Positions 34,751 to 47,319 of a stretch of 64,000 bases of DNA are shown piece by piece; position 1 is the stretch's first letter, and every line of letters begins with the position of its first letter. The position numbers and the translations under genes were made by a program. Location: assembly GCA_032622095.1 (NCBI GenBank), contig CP136063.1, positions 73,757,980 to 73,821,979 of the forward strand, read 5' to 3'. This DNA comes from Siphonodentalium dalli. Lineage: Eukaryota > Mollusca > Scaphopoda > Gadilida > Siphonodentaliidae. Under the pieces are notes generated by a model. It saw nothing but the letters and a program-made list of their open reading frames with translations. It made no database searches and was not told the DNA's origin.

Positions 34751-35402
34751 TATTATAACATTTGTTGTGCTCCGCTATGCGTGGGAAAATTGTCAACACT
34801 TCATTGACCTCCGAACTCTCGCCATTTAAATATAAGCAACCACGAAGCAGTGTTTGTAATTGCCTTTAAGTTTGGAGTTTGGGCTGTCAGCCCTCTCCTA
34901 CAACCCACATTTGTATGCTGTAATTCCACTGAAGAGCAAATGTATAGGGTTTGTGATTTTGTAAGTAGATTACTATCTGCCCATACACATTAGGCGTTTG
35001 GACTTGTTCGGGTGCGTGAAATTGATAAGTTAGTACTCGCGCGCTATGCCAATTGGAGGAATGTAACATTCTACTAACACCGCCGAAAATCCATAAAAAC
35101 ATCGTCTGAACTACGCTCAATTGTAAATATTTACTACTCGATTCGCTTTCTTTCAATTTTTGACTACAACGAGCTTGATTAAATGGCTGGTATCTAACTT
35201 ATTCGTGATCAGGCTTAATGTTTGTTTTGTTTACGTTTGTAGTCTTATTATGCTTATTCACATATATTAGTCAAAACTATAAGATATTAGACACTTGTCT
35301 TTCTCATTTGCCCTTTAAGAGGGAGGTAAAGTGGCAACAATTGAATGGGGAAATCAGTGTTCATTGGTTATATGCTCAAACATTCCAACAAGACGAGTTC
35401 TA

Positions 35403-36780
35403 TTCTACGGTTTGTAAATATTGAGTAATTTTGTCTTGAAAATTAACACTGAATTCCCCAAATGTTTCCACTTTGCCTCCTCTTAAGCTATTGCGTTCGC
35501 TCTCAAATGGTGGTTTAAACTCAGAGGTTCCCATATACCTGGTTAGAACTCGAGTTGACAAATCCGGCCATGATGTCTGTTTTGGTGTTTAGGGATTATT
35601 TGCTATGCACTGCATGTGCGCAGAATGGCATATCTGGTTTATGAAATGTTCTTCATGATAAATACGGGATCTATATGCCATATATGCAGGGTTCGCGCTG
35701 CCACTTGGCAAACAATGTTTTCAAAAGTTTTTGGCAAGTCACTTTTTAATTGCTCAATAAAGTTGAAAAATATCGGTCAATCAACACCATTCATTTTAGG
35801 AAGTATTACAATGGAATTATATTAGTTGTATTTTATGTGGTTTCTGAAAAGTTAACACCTCCATTAAGATGCATTAGTATCGATGGGTGGCAATCTTTCA
35901 TGTTTATCAGCATGTTTAACGATAAGAGCGATGGTAATTGAGGGACTATATTTTATCTAGCGAATTAAATTTAAAATAAAAAGTCGTGAATTGGCTGAGT
36001 GTTTTCTATGGCCGCACATTTCGTTGATAATTACGAGGCATTTGTTTGTCTAAATAACGTTTTAAAGTTCGAAGAGCATTAGAATGGGGATAACAGTGTG
36101 GTGTTTTGTGATTTCGGAAAGTACATGGCGAATATACTATGGCAAATACCCGTTAATGGGCTCCGGCTCCGCCGTCGCCCATTAACTAAATTTGCCACAG
36201 TATATTCGCCATGTACCTTTCCGAAATCACAAAACACCACACTGTTATCCCCTAATTCTACGGTTTGTAAATATTGAGTAATCTTGTCTTGAGAATTAAC
36301 TCTGAATTCCCCATTTAAATGTTTCCACTTTACCTCCCTCTTAAGCTATTGTGTTCGCTCTCAAATGGTACTTTAAACTCAGATGTTTCCATATACCTGG
36401 TTTGAACTGGAGATGATCAATATGTGTTGTGCTTGGGGATTATTTGCTACGCATGAATGTACGCATAATGGCATATATGGTTTATGAAATGTTCTACATG
36501 ATAACACAGAATCTATATGCAGGGTTCGCGCTGCCACTTGCCAAATTTGCCAATGGCAAAAATAATTCACATTTGGCAAAAAAATGTTTTAATTTGGAAA
36601 AAGTTTTGGAAAGTCACTTTTTAATTCCTCAATAAAGTTAAACAATATCGGTCAATCAATACCATTCATTTTAGGAAAGTATTACAATGGAATTATATTA
36701 GTTGTGTTTTATATGGTTTCGGAAAAGTTAACGACTCCATTAAGATGCAGTTAATCTGATAGCATTAGTATCGATGGGTG
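35403..36780. repeat. tandem segmental duplication, offset 853 bp
   Basis: 35403-35890 and 36256-36780 match closely: 'ttctacggtttgtaaatatt', 'cccatatacctggtt'-like words, and 'ggcatat.tggtttatgaaatg'. Both copies carry the left end of hAT family 1 (cagggttcgcgctgcc), but only the second keeps the right end. The foldback at 36081-36259 marks the junction. Confidence 0.85.
36081..36259. repeat. foldback element, ~70-bp arms
   Basis: 'gggataacagtgtggtgttt' and the following 'tgatttcggaaagtacatgg' are reverse-complemented on the right. The centre is ccggctccgccg. Located at the junction of the tandem duplication. Confidence 0.85.
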
Positions 36781-37084
36781 GAGGGATTATCCGTATTTAG
36801 TGTGATGCTCCCTTCTGATGAAGCAACGCCTCTACCATTGTTTTGTTCGGTGATTGGTTTATTGTTGTATGATAAACCACAATAGTGATGTGAGTATAAT
36901 TATTAACTAACTGCTTTTCTATCGATATCAAACCGTGAGTGTCGAATGATAAGACTCAATCGTGGTTGCAGAAGATGGTACTATTGGTGATAATATTTGG
37001 CAAATTCTAAACGAATTTGGCAACAAATATTTTCATTTGGCAAATTATTTGGCAAAAGTAAATTTCGGTCCAGCGCGGACCCTG
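36520..37084. mobile_element. hAT-type non-autonomous element, family 1, with perfect 8-bp target duplication
   Basis: Begins CAGGGTTCGCGCTG and ends CAGCGCGGACCCTG, inverted with one mismatch. The 8-base TCTATATG stands on both sides (36512-36519 and 37085-37092). It has no coding capacity. It ends 26 bp before the acceptor of the glutamate receptor exon copy, so it sits at the 3' end of that intron. Confidence 0.9.
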
Positions 37085-37110
37085 TCTATATGTTCGATTT
37101 ATTGTTTCAG

Positions 37111-37184
37111 CATAATGTCTATGCAAGAGTCCGGATTAATCCAGCGCTGGATAAAAAAGTGGTTACCATCGACCGATAAATGTC
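37111..37184 (+). pseudogene. second iGluR terminal exon, cut by a MITE
   Basis: After the acceptor attgtttcag (AG at 37109-37110) the frame reads IMSMQESGLIQRWIKKWLPS then TDKC. This matches the exon at 872 in most positions and shares its split-codon phase. Right after the cysteine codon the sequence runs into a TTAA MITE (37189-37727); TM4 and the tail are not found after it. It represents a duplicated receptor gene or exon, in the same orientation 36 kb away, now inactivated. The ESG motif here is the family consensus, while the copy at 872 has EAG. Confidence 0.8.
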
Positions 37185-37188
37185 TTAA

Positions 37189-37727
37189 CCATTTCAGTGT
37201 TAATTTACGGTCTGTAAAATCGGCCCTAAAAAAATAAAAAAAAATGTTGTTTTTTTTTAGAATATTTTTTTTTTTGTGTTGAATTTGTTTGGGTATGCTT
37301 AAGCATGCTATATCGAATTTAAAAAACAAACTGGTTAAAACCTTATGGGCATGTTATAACTCAAAACTATCATCAAGTATTCATAGTAATAATTTTGATG
37401 CCCATGAAAAACGTAAGATTCCCTGGCACTAAACCTACAAAATAAGTCTGTTAAAGAATATAAGAAAAAATTATTAAAATTGTAAAAAATTGTAAAAAAT
37501 AATTAAAAATGATGAAAAATTGTTAGGCCAATGCATTCTCTTATATAATTATGCGTGGCGACATATGGTCGCCTCGCATATATAAGAGAATGCATTGGCC
37601 TAACAATTTTTTTTTTTTTTTTTTTTTTTACATTTTTTTACAATTTTAATAATTTATTCTTATATTCTTTAACAGACTTATTGTGTAGGTTTAGGGCCGA
37701 TGAGATCGGCCCCTGGCACTCAAAGGG
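37189..37727. mobile_element. TTAA-type (piggyBac-like) MITE
   Basis: Flanked by TTAA on both sides (37185-37188 and 37728-37731). Ends are CCATTTCAGTG and, read inward, CCCTTTGAGTG, followed on both sides by 'atcggccctaaa' blocks. CCC ends with TTAA duplications point to piggyBac-like elements. The centre is an A/T-rich inverted repeat holding the hairpin at 37517-37611. It interrupts the glutamate receptor exon. Confidence 0.75.
37517..37611. repeat. hairpin family H, copy 1
   Basis: ccaatgcattctcttatat is reverse-complemented at the other side of gcgacatatggtcgc. The stem extends outward through attgttaggcc. Copies: about 40090-40200 (decayed), 47072-47141 and 47221-47289. Confidence 0.85.
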
Positions 37728-37734
37728 TTAATCT

Positions 37735-40700
37735 ATAAGATAAATGATTATCAATGTGTTCATCACATGCAAAAATGTCACATATGTGTATCCATTCCTT
37801 CCTTGATGGAGACCGATCAGTCGACATCTACATTTATATCAGACTTACGTGATGAAAATATTGGCAAGTAAAGTTAGTGAACTCAATTCTACGACATACA
37901 TGCACTAAGCCAAAGAAAATGTGCATTGTGGCATCCAGTGCATGCATACACTTGTCTATACTTCATACTACTTTGACCAGAATTCGGAGGTGTACTAGTT
38001 TCGATTCTTTACACAAAACACAATATTACCCATGGATCAGTCCCAAGACTTATTTCTGAACTTATCTGACGGGTATGAATTTTAAATGACAAATTAATGC
38101 AGTATGTCAATATAATCAGATGCATGTACAGGTACACATACAGTCCTTAAAATCCAAAACAGAGAATCAAAATATATCAATCTAAAGTGAATCAACTGCT
38201 TTTAATAGAATCAAATTGAGAATCATGGTTCTGATTAGAATTCGGCATATTTTAAACCTTGATGTATATTATCTAGTACGGTGAATTGAAGCCTAATTTT
38301 AATATCTAATGTTCCTTTATCTTTGTCAACTTGCTTTATCACCGCGTCATGTTTATTATGTGTGAAAGCAGCTTAAAGCGGCTTATACATGTACCGTACA
38401 TTTAAAGATAAATAATCCGAATTCACGCTCCTAAATTACTATTTCGTTGGCGTCATGGGTAAAAACACATCTGATTCGAGTCAAGGAACTCACACATCAG
38501 AGTTATCAGATATAAATGTTTTAAATATGTTATTTTTCACCACCTGGAATATTTGCAGGGCGAACAAATATTCGACGAGCCGACCGACATACTCTCGATA
38601 CCAAATTGCGTTGAACAAAATGATGACATATATAAAACGTTTTTTTTTAAATGTTATACCAGAGTTGACAGTGGTTAGCATTATTGTTTGGCAATTAATC
38701 GATTCTGATAACTATAGCGTCCTTTTGAGAAATGTTGTTGTTGTTGTTGTTGTTGGAATCTAGTGATGCGCCACACGGGGACCATCGAATCGGATTGTGA
38801 CCTTTAATTGTCCATGTTAACTTTGAAGCATAGCATTTGTTCTCTGTTTTGCATCCCTACATAGAATGGGGTGGTAAATTTAAAAATCATGGTCTTTCTA
38901 TTCAGTGAGTCACTTTAACTAATATATACGAAAGAATGGCATTGCCTGCTGGCAATTTTTATAACCATTACTGTTACAGTGACATTACCAACCAACATCC
39001 AATTAGATACCAAAGTTTAATAAAAGCTTAACACTTACATGACTGGAGCTTCCTGAAATTTTGCTAAAACCTTGTGCAAATGCATTATCTAACATATATA
39101 TACATGTACATGTATATATGTGAGTTCCAATAATGAGCCTAGCATATAATATGATCATACGCAAGCGTAATAAACGAACCAATGCTAAAACAATCACATA
39201 GGGCGGGGGTTCTGCATTTAGCGTTTAAAACAATTCTTGTCAAAATCACTTTATAGATTCCAACCAAATAAGATCCACATGCATAAGGCTTATGTTTGGT
39301 GGGGTAATTATAAATAGTTATATATGTTGTCGAGAGTGCACGAAACTGAAACTAACCATTATATTACTTGGCGTACTGGGGGAGCTCTCCGCTTCAGATA
39401 CTCAGGATGTTCATTTCACTGATAACATGTCATCATGTCGATTTCAACGATAGTCGAAAAACTTTCACCATTGACCGAATTCGCGTGGAACTGAATGAAT
39501 CTTCTGCTTTGTTGATAAGTATGTGTTTTCATTCTATTCAAGAAAATAGGATATATATGGATTATCAGATGCATGTAAGTATGCAGACTTATGATAACAA
39601 TCAAATCCATAATAAATATTATCTTATTTCCTTTCGCACGGTATAGTCTCTACAGAATCATGCAGTATTGATCAACTGCTGTGAATCAGTTGGAAAATAA
39701 AGCTTTGAGATACACGTGTTGAGTTGTGGTGATTTTAGTTTATTAAAAAAAATATTAAAACTCCCTAGGGTCCGATGATTTGATCCAGTAGAGTGCCGGA
39801 ATAGACCCGTTAGAAATTCAGTATGGACCTACTTTCCCTTTTAAATGTAAACAAATAAATGATTTTATGACGTTTATATAAATAGCAGAATGTTGCACGT
39901 CGACTGATTTGGGTTGGCCTCTTAGCAGCCGATTACGACATTAATGCTTTAAGCCCACCAATCTACTGTGCGACATTCGCACTCCCGAAATTCAAAACAT
40001 CAGCGTCGTATTAGATAATAATTGGTGACGTCACAAGATTAGATATAGTCTATATACGACCCAAAGCGGCCGGTGCGTTATAACAGAATACATTGGCCTA
40101 ACAATTTTTACATTGACCTTGTAATCCAAGCATTCTCTTATATACGTGAGGCTCCCAGTGGGAGACTTGCAGATACAAGAGAATGCACTGGCACATGATC
40201 TTTAATACATCACCAGCGCAGCTCCCGCCATGGAAGGGTTAGGGTGTTACATACTTGTATGTCATTTCTGTATGTAAAACAATGTATTCCGCCTGCGCGC
40301 GATCGGTCCATGTCAATAGGCGAGACAAATCATACTATCTGCTATCATGAAATGTCAGTCTAGTCATAAACATGTCTTCTTTCATGGAAGCCGAAATGAA
40401 TAAATCATGTCTGATATCTGTTGCTGTTTTACACGATTTCCAATTCATTTCGAAAAGTGGATTTGAGTTCGTCGATTTTATTCATTATTTGTTTCTCGTC
40501 ATTTCTTGAAAACAGGGTCATCCAAAACACAAATAAACTATGCAGAATTTGGAGCTCTTTTAGGACGATACCGCTTTGTTGAGATTTCTCGGATTTATAC
40601 GATGTCCGCTAAATGAACATCCGTTAATTAATTGTGATGCCGTCGTTACACAGAAATTCGTAACTTGGTTTATGACTCCAGCTATAATCTAATTGATAAT

Positions 40701-42100
40701 AAATAATCAAATTTGTTATGATAGCCTGTTAACGGGAACATTATCCGCCGACAGCTGTTATTTATATATATATATTATCGATACTTGATCGTTGTTACTA
40801 CAAGCACTGTTCTGAAATTGGCATACAGTCACCCTTTAAAATCAAATTTAATGATTTAATATAAATTTAATTTATGGCTCCAGCCACTTCATAGCACTAG
40901 GTCTAGTTTGGGGAATGCTTACTCTTGTGTCCGAATAAAAGCGAGACTAAAATATAAGAGCAGGGTGGAAAAACCGGCGAGAATTAATATAAGTGCAGAC
41001 TACATGGAATATGAGTGCAGGGTGGAACATTTAATCCGGGCAGGGGATCTCGGACTTGATTCCTAATTCAGGAATAATGGCAACTTTTTAGTCTGGGTTT
41101 TTTATGTTGATTACTATTCTGGTGGAGTTATTTACTGCGAGTTGTCTGATGTTTTATTATCGTGTTGAGCCACAGTTAAGTTCTTAAAGCAACTTCATTT
41201 CTTTGTTTGGTGTTTTATAATACATTGTCCAATGTCCATGGGCAATCATTATGATTGTCACCCAAAGTTAAAGTACACATGCATGTATGCCTACTAGTAT
41301 GTGACTGCATTAATCTGTTATGCCTCTTGAACAACAAATGCACGAGCCAATTACACACTGGAAACTACCCAAACTGTCCATGGTTTGGGTCAGCAACTTT
41401 TTTTGCAATCGAGTGTGATATATGTAAAAATTTGAGTACACATAATTAAATAAACGTGCATACTGGAATAAGCTTTGTGCAAGGTGGAATTTAATTGGAT
41501 GCATGTTTATTCCAGACAAGAGAGTAAGCATACATGTATGTACAAGGAACATTTTGTCAGAACCAATGTACCCCATGTAATTGGGTCTCAACTTTCCTAT
41601 TGTAGAATGTCCACATCCCTATATATTATCTAATCAGTACTAGTACAAATATATATACATTCAGTACATGAAGTTTGAATGAAGAATTTGTTCAAAGGCA
41701 GCCGGTTAATAAACAATTGAAATACCCAAAGAACTTCAGTTTTACTGTTATGCCTCAGTAAGTTCCAGCAATGACGTTATGGGTGGGGTATATAGGAAAC
41801 AGCTTGCCCATCCGTCTGTCTTACCATCCGTCTGTCTTACCATCCGTCTGTCTTACCATCCGACGTCCGTCTGGACACAACTTTGTACCAGTTTCTATTC
41901 CTACATTTTTTAGTCTAGTTTTTAAAATCTGTGCATATAGTTAGTACCACGGGGATCTGTACACCTGTGATTATGAGGTATATCTACCTTGTTTAGTCAG
42001 TTATCTCCCCTTTTGGACAAAGCAATTTTTGGCAACCTGGCATGAATTACTTTGTCCGAGCATGTATTTCTATCTTTTAGGGTCAAATTTGTGTAGAATT
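37735..42100. other. no gene seen; repeats only
   Basis: Contains a (GTT)n run (38731-38756), a decayed copy of hairpin family H (40090-40200), a half copy of the 2834 palindrome (about 40865) and a 16-bp tandem 'ccgtctgtcttaccat' repeated three times (41813-41862). The frames at 38455-38763 and 39368-39646 show no family motif. A diverged pair of repeats links 39905-40060 to 54215-54370. Confidence 0.45.
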
Positions 42101-42107
42101 CCATAGG

Positions 42108-42966
42108 AAGACCGTGGATGCATACCCTCAGGCGGTAAGTCGGCTAGAGAGTTGTTTTCTGGACGTGAAACACTGGATGCAGATGAACAAATTAAAATTG
42201 AATGATGATAAATCCGAGTTTATTGTAATAGGCACAAAACATTTTTTAGTCTACTATCACATCAAATCAACGGCAACGACAATGAACAGTTTTATGTCCA
42301 TTTGGCAGGTTAATAAATTAAATCTTGTAACAACTTGAGGAATCTTGGTGCATATTTTGATTCGAACATGAATATGAACGTTGTGGTGTCCAATATGTTA
42401 CGAACCTGCTACGTCCAACTCAGAGTACTACGCAGGGTTCGATGTCATCTTAGCAAGGAAGCTATAAAACGTGCCATTGTGTCCTTGATTCTATCGCGCG
42501 TGGACAGCTTGAACATTATCTTGACACATATCACAAAGGATAACATCCGACGAATTGACATTCTGATAAACAACTGCACCAGACGTATCACCAACGTGTC
42601 CAAATATGACCATATAGATTTGATCTGTATTTTATGTCATTCGAATTTCGTGTAAAATATAAGTGTGCAATAACTGTGAACAAGGCCATAAAGGGACATC
42701 TACCATCTTACATCTGTGACATGTTCCAACTTAAGATCGGCGGGCGTGTCACTAGATCAAGCACATGTGGTCTTGACCTGAAAAACACCACGCGGAAGCC
42801 AGAAGGAAAGTACGGAGAGGATTGTGCACAACAGAAAGCAGTAAATGTGTGGAATGAACTACCCCTTACTCTCAGAAAAGCGAAAATTCTCCAAAAATTT
42901 AAGAACGCTCTCAAGACTCACCTGTTCATAATTTGCTTCTGTGTTAAACCTACTACTCCATTTTAA
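42108..42966 (+). mobile_element. LINE (L2/CR1-like) 3' fragment, decayed
   Basis: Three consecutive frames, separated by shifts, give the end of a non-LTR reverse transcriptase. They contain WMQMNKLKLNDDKSEFIVIG, RNLGAYFDSNMNM, a thumb region (LRVLRRVRCHLSKEAIK), and the C-terminal NVWNELPLTLRKA...FKNALKTHLF. This is the known layout after the YADD block in L2/CR1/Jockey-type elements. Frameshifts near 42330 and 42640 mean it is dead. The 5' part (endonuclease, catalytic RT blocks) is missing. Confidence 0.85.
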
Positions 42967-45170
42967 CTGACATTTTAACTGTGACTTTTAATCTTTCACT
43001 TACTTGTGACTGTTTTCCGTTACTTTTTTATCATTTAATTTTGTTGATAGTATTTTTTATCTATTTCTTTGGTTAACCTTGTTGTCTGTTTTTTCTTTTA
43101 TAATAAATTTTTAGCCATAAGCTTTTTCATAATTTGAACTATTTTTAATTATGTTTTTTAATTATAAGTCGCATGATTATGGTCGCTGGTTTTTTTTACT
43201 TTTGTTTTGTTTTTTTTAGTAATTTCTTAGTCACATGCAGATGGTCGTTATGAATTTTTTAATGCTCATTTACTACTTTTTATCTCTTACCTTGTATATT
43301 TTTATTTTTATTGATTGATTGATTGATTTTTATTTTTATTGAAATTAATTTACTGTAGAATGCGTTTTAAATGTATATATAATAATAATAATAATAAATT
43401 AACAAATAAATTGGCACATATATTTAACACTATACGACCATGCGCGCCTGCTTAATAATAAATCAAATTCCATCTCGCAAAACTCCCATGAAGCAGAAAT
43501 TGATGCAGTCAATTACTGATGCTAGTAACCTTACCATCCCCCAGAACATTCACCTTAGATGATACCATTATAAATAAGGTTGTAAGGCTATAAAACCAAT
43601 TATGCTTAATCGTAATAGAGTTACGCTTTAGTGTAATTAGCTATTACATGTGAAATTGGTCTCCCATTATGACAGTGATATACGCAATGTTGTTGTTTGA
43701 GGCATCCAACTGATTTTGGAGTATAAATATAAGCAACAAGCGAAATAATTAAAATATAATTTATTTTATATGATAAACAAGCATCAATTTCGAACAACTT
43801 AGCAATAGCTCCTTGTTACAAGTGTTGAAAAGGCCCAACACTGGATTGCCTTCAGAGAAAGCCAACGAAAATACAATATAGGTGATTTACTTCCCAAATT
43901 GCATCGTAGTTTCTGAATCTTTTTCCGGCAAGATAATGCCTATACAATTGTTCTAACCATATTACAGCTGCAACATTCATCTTAAACAAATCTGAATTGA
44001 CCTAGCTGTGCATTTTGAAACATCGGTGTCGCTAATGGGCATGGAGTCGTTGTGGTAATGTGTATACATATATAGATGCACACTACATTGGCATTTATGT
44101 ACACATAAATGCATACCATTATTGTGTAGTGTCACGTGGCGGGTCATTGTCAAATTGTTTTATACATAAATGCACACGTGTTTATATATATTGTAAGGTC
44201 CCTGTTTAACACTAAGAACAATATGCGACCGACGATCAATTTTATTGCAGTTTCGTCATTGTGGTAAAAGAATGTCTTTATCAAAACTTATAGTAATGAC
44301 CTGAAGCAGACAGCAATTATTTACGCCAAAATTTCAATCTCGCGCCGACTGAGACTGTGTGCATTTATGTATAAAATGTTACGACCCCTTTAGCATCAGT
44401 GCCCAGATTGGGACTACCATTCTATCTGATTTCTATGGTATTGGATACCCTTTAAGGTTTTTTGTCACATGTTTGTGTGGGCCACGTTAATATTGTTATT
44501 TAGAACGATAATCGTGCATCATTGCATGTCTTCTTGACTTGGAAGTTGAATCTTCTGAAGTTCTACAGCACTAACACAACTTCACAAGACTTTAGTGATG
44601 CGAAAAATCTATGTCAGAAGCAACAAACCAATCGCTGCTCTTTCCAATCGGTTTCCGCGTCTTAGCTGTGTCGAAAACTTCTTATTTGATCGTCGTTTAT
44701 GCCAATTTAAGCTCAATATCTGTCCTTTTCTTACGACTTCGGAAGAATTGCCATTATTACATGGCTCATTCGCGCAACAAAAACAAAGGGATATCCCCAA
44801 TATATTTATAGCCATAATCAGTGGAGATAAACCATGCATAGAGCGCTTTAGTAGCATTAGGAATTGGGGCCGGGACAATGTAAGATACGCTTTAAGTTCC
44901 ATATCAGCAGTGTTTTACACTGAGCAATAAGAGCAAACAATTTTCGTTTTCCAAGACTTTATTTAAGGCAAGAATTTTGTTTTGCATTCAGAAGTATATT
45001 TCAACCTTTGTATCACCGTAACATGACAAAGTTGATAAGCTATTAGGCTTGGTTTGGTGTGTGGGGTGTATGAGTCTCTAGCATCGATGGCTCCCACCCA
45101 AAGGTCACTCCGAAGACACATACGAAATTTGGTGATGGTCGGATGTGGTCTGTAGGGTGAGCCAAAGGAT
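42967..45170. other. no gene seen
   Basis: T-rich tail of the LINE fragment to about 43380, with a (TGATT)n stretch at 43309-43330 and an (ATA)n run at 43379-43395. AT-rich unique sequence follows. The frame at 44595-44930 (111 codons) has no recognisable motif and an overlapping antisense frame of similar length. Confidence 0.45.
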
Positions 45171-46919
45171 TTCATCATGCAAAGATTAAAATCCAAGATG
45201 GCTGCCGGCGGCCATATTTTTCATGGAAAATCGCTAACATTTGATAGCTCCCATCTAGGGCTGAACCTAAAGATGTCTGTAAATTTTCAAAACATTTCTC
45301 CAATAAATGCGGCTGCAGAATGTGCCGATGGATTCAAATTTGAAATCCAAAATGGCAGCTGGTGGAAAAGTTGAAGTGAGCATTGTTCCCAAAAAGCCCC
45401 CAATTTACAGGATGGCCATGCACATGCGCATATCAATATTTAATTTGTAAAGTCACGTCACATGGGGGTCCTGTAAATTCTGTAATTGTGGGTTTTTTTG
45501 GAAACAATGCTAACTTCAATTTTTCTAATGTCAGAATTTCGACATTACAGTTTCTTATTTATTAGATAACTAATTCGGATACACAGAGAAACGTGTTGTG
45601 AAAGTAATTAAGGTAAATGTAATCCCAAAGGGTTGATATTACTGGTTGAATTGTGTTGAAAGTAAAAATAAAAAACTGAAAATATATTTTCATCCGAAAA
45701 GCAGTTTGTTACTTGTGGGTTATTTCATCACATATTAATGACCCCTGGGATTTCGCCATAGGTTAATTTATTTGCAGGGATGTTCCAATGATAAGTTTAA
45801 CAAACAGAGCTAGGCAGTCTGCTGATCTTTTTATTATTGTAACATCCCTACACACGAATGAATGGGAATCAAGTAACAATTTGGCAGCTACTATCCAGTA
45901 TTAAACTGTTAAACTATATATTTTAGTATTGAAATTTTTCAAGAATTTACTTGTGGGGTGCAACGCATAAGTAGCCAGCAACATAGAAGTCACCCCACAA
46001 GTATTACCATTCGTGGGAAACGCCTTCCGTACTTGGGCATATCCTCTCACTGAGTTCTAAAAGTGTGCGTTGCAATAGCCTATACGTCATTTGTAGCAGC
46101 TGTCTGCTGAACGTATTATCTTTAATCCCTACAAATGAATAGATGGGCATCAAGTAATAGCTAGTATCCAGTTATCAAAGGGTTAAACTAGATGCTTTTT
46201 AATATTGACAGTTTTGAAGAATGTACTTACGGGGTGCAGCGCACAAGTCGTCCGAAAAATAGAAATCACCACACAAGTACCCATTCGCGAGTCTCGCTCT
46301 ACGTCGGTTCGTCCGTACGTGTGCACATCGCATCGTTCAGTTCTAAAGGCATGCATCACTTGATTGGCATATTCTTCATTTCTTGTGACAGAAAACACCC
46401 CTGGGAATTATCCATGTATTCCCGTTAATTTATTTGCAGGGATGTTCGGATAATAAGTTCAACAAGCAGCGTTGGGCTGTCTGCTGAATGTATTATCTTA
46501 ACATCCCTACAATGAATAAATGGGAATAAAGTAGCAATTTGTCAGCTGGTATCATGATCCAGGTATCAAAGGGTTAAACTAGATGCGTTTTAATATTGAC
46601 ATTTTTGAAGAATGTACTTGTGGGGTGCAGCGCACAAGTCGTCCGAACATCGTTAGGTTCTGTATAACGTATATCATTTTAGTTGGATCTCTGGTATAAA
46701 CCGCTGTATATTCTCAGCGATATAACATCGGTAGGTTCTCTAACGTAGATCATTTTAGTTTGATCTCTGGTATAAACCACTGTATATTCTCACTCAAACA
46801 CCAATCAAGGTTGTCATTTTATTAACAATCATTAATATGTGATGAAATAAAAAAAATGATAAAGAAACCCACAAGTAACACTCTAATTTTGGGATGAAAA
46901 TCTATTGTTAGTATTTTAT
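45170..46919. repeat. dispersed repeat family Y, copy 2
   Basis: Begins near a widespread 'aaaatccaagatggctgccg' motif and then follows copy 1 (10960-12230). The unit with 'cttgtggggtgcagcgcaca' and 'tcaaagggttaaactagatg' occurs three times (about 45950, 46190 and 46590). A 72-bp tandem pair lies at 46655-46795 ('gatctctggtataaacc'). Confidence 0.7.
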
Positions 46920-46923
46920 TTAA

Positions 46924-47315
46924 CCCTTTACCCAACAAACCGGCCAAAACCGGACAAATAAAGCTTCAACAGCCTAAAATATCTTCGGTCTGTCTCAATA
47001 GAACCATACAGATATGGATATCATTGGAACCGGCTCCTTGACCACATTGTGATAGTTACAGTTATGCCCTGTGCCAATGCATTCTCTTATATATGCGAGT
47101 AGACCATAGGTCGCCTCGCATATATAAGAGAATGCATTGGCCTAAAAAAAATCTTTTTTTAACACTTTTTACCATTTTTTCTTATATTCTTTAACAATTT
47201 TATAATTTTTAATGAGTTAAGCCAATGCATTCTCTTATATATGCGAGGCGACCTATGGTCGACTCGCATATATAGGAGAATGCATTGGCACAGGGCCGTT
47301 CTGTTGGGTAAAGGG
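46924..47315. mobile_element. TTAA-type (piggyBac-like) MITE inserted in repeat Y
   Basis: TTAA on both sides (46920-46923 and 47316-47319). Termini are CCCTTTACCCAACAAACCGG and, read inward, CCCTTTACCCAACAGAACGG. It holds two copies of hairpin family H (47072-47141 and 47221-47289). The flanking sequences join into one continuous repeat Y; the corresponding empty sites are at 11540-11556 and about 45654-45670. Confidence 0.88.
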
Positions 47316-47319
47316 TTAA

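Noticed and set aside
44595-44930. 111-codon frame
   Set aside because: Unrecognised, with a 97-codon antisense frame over the same bases; no splice signals.
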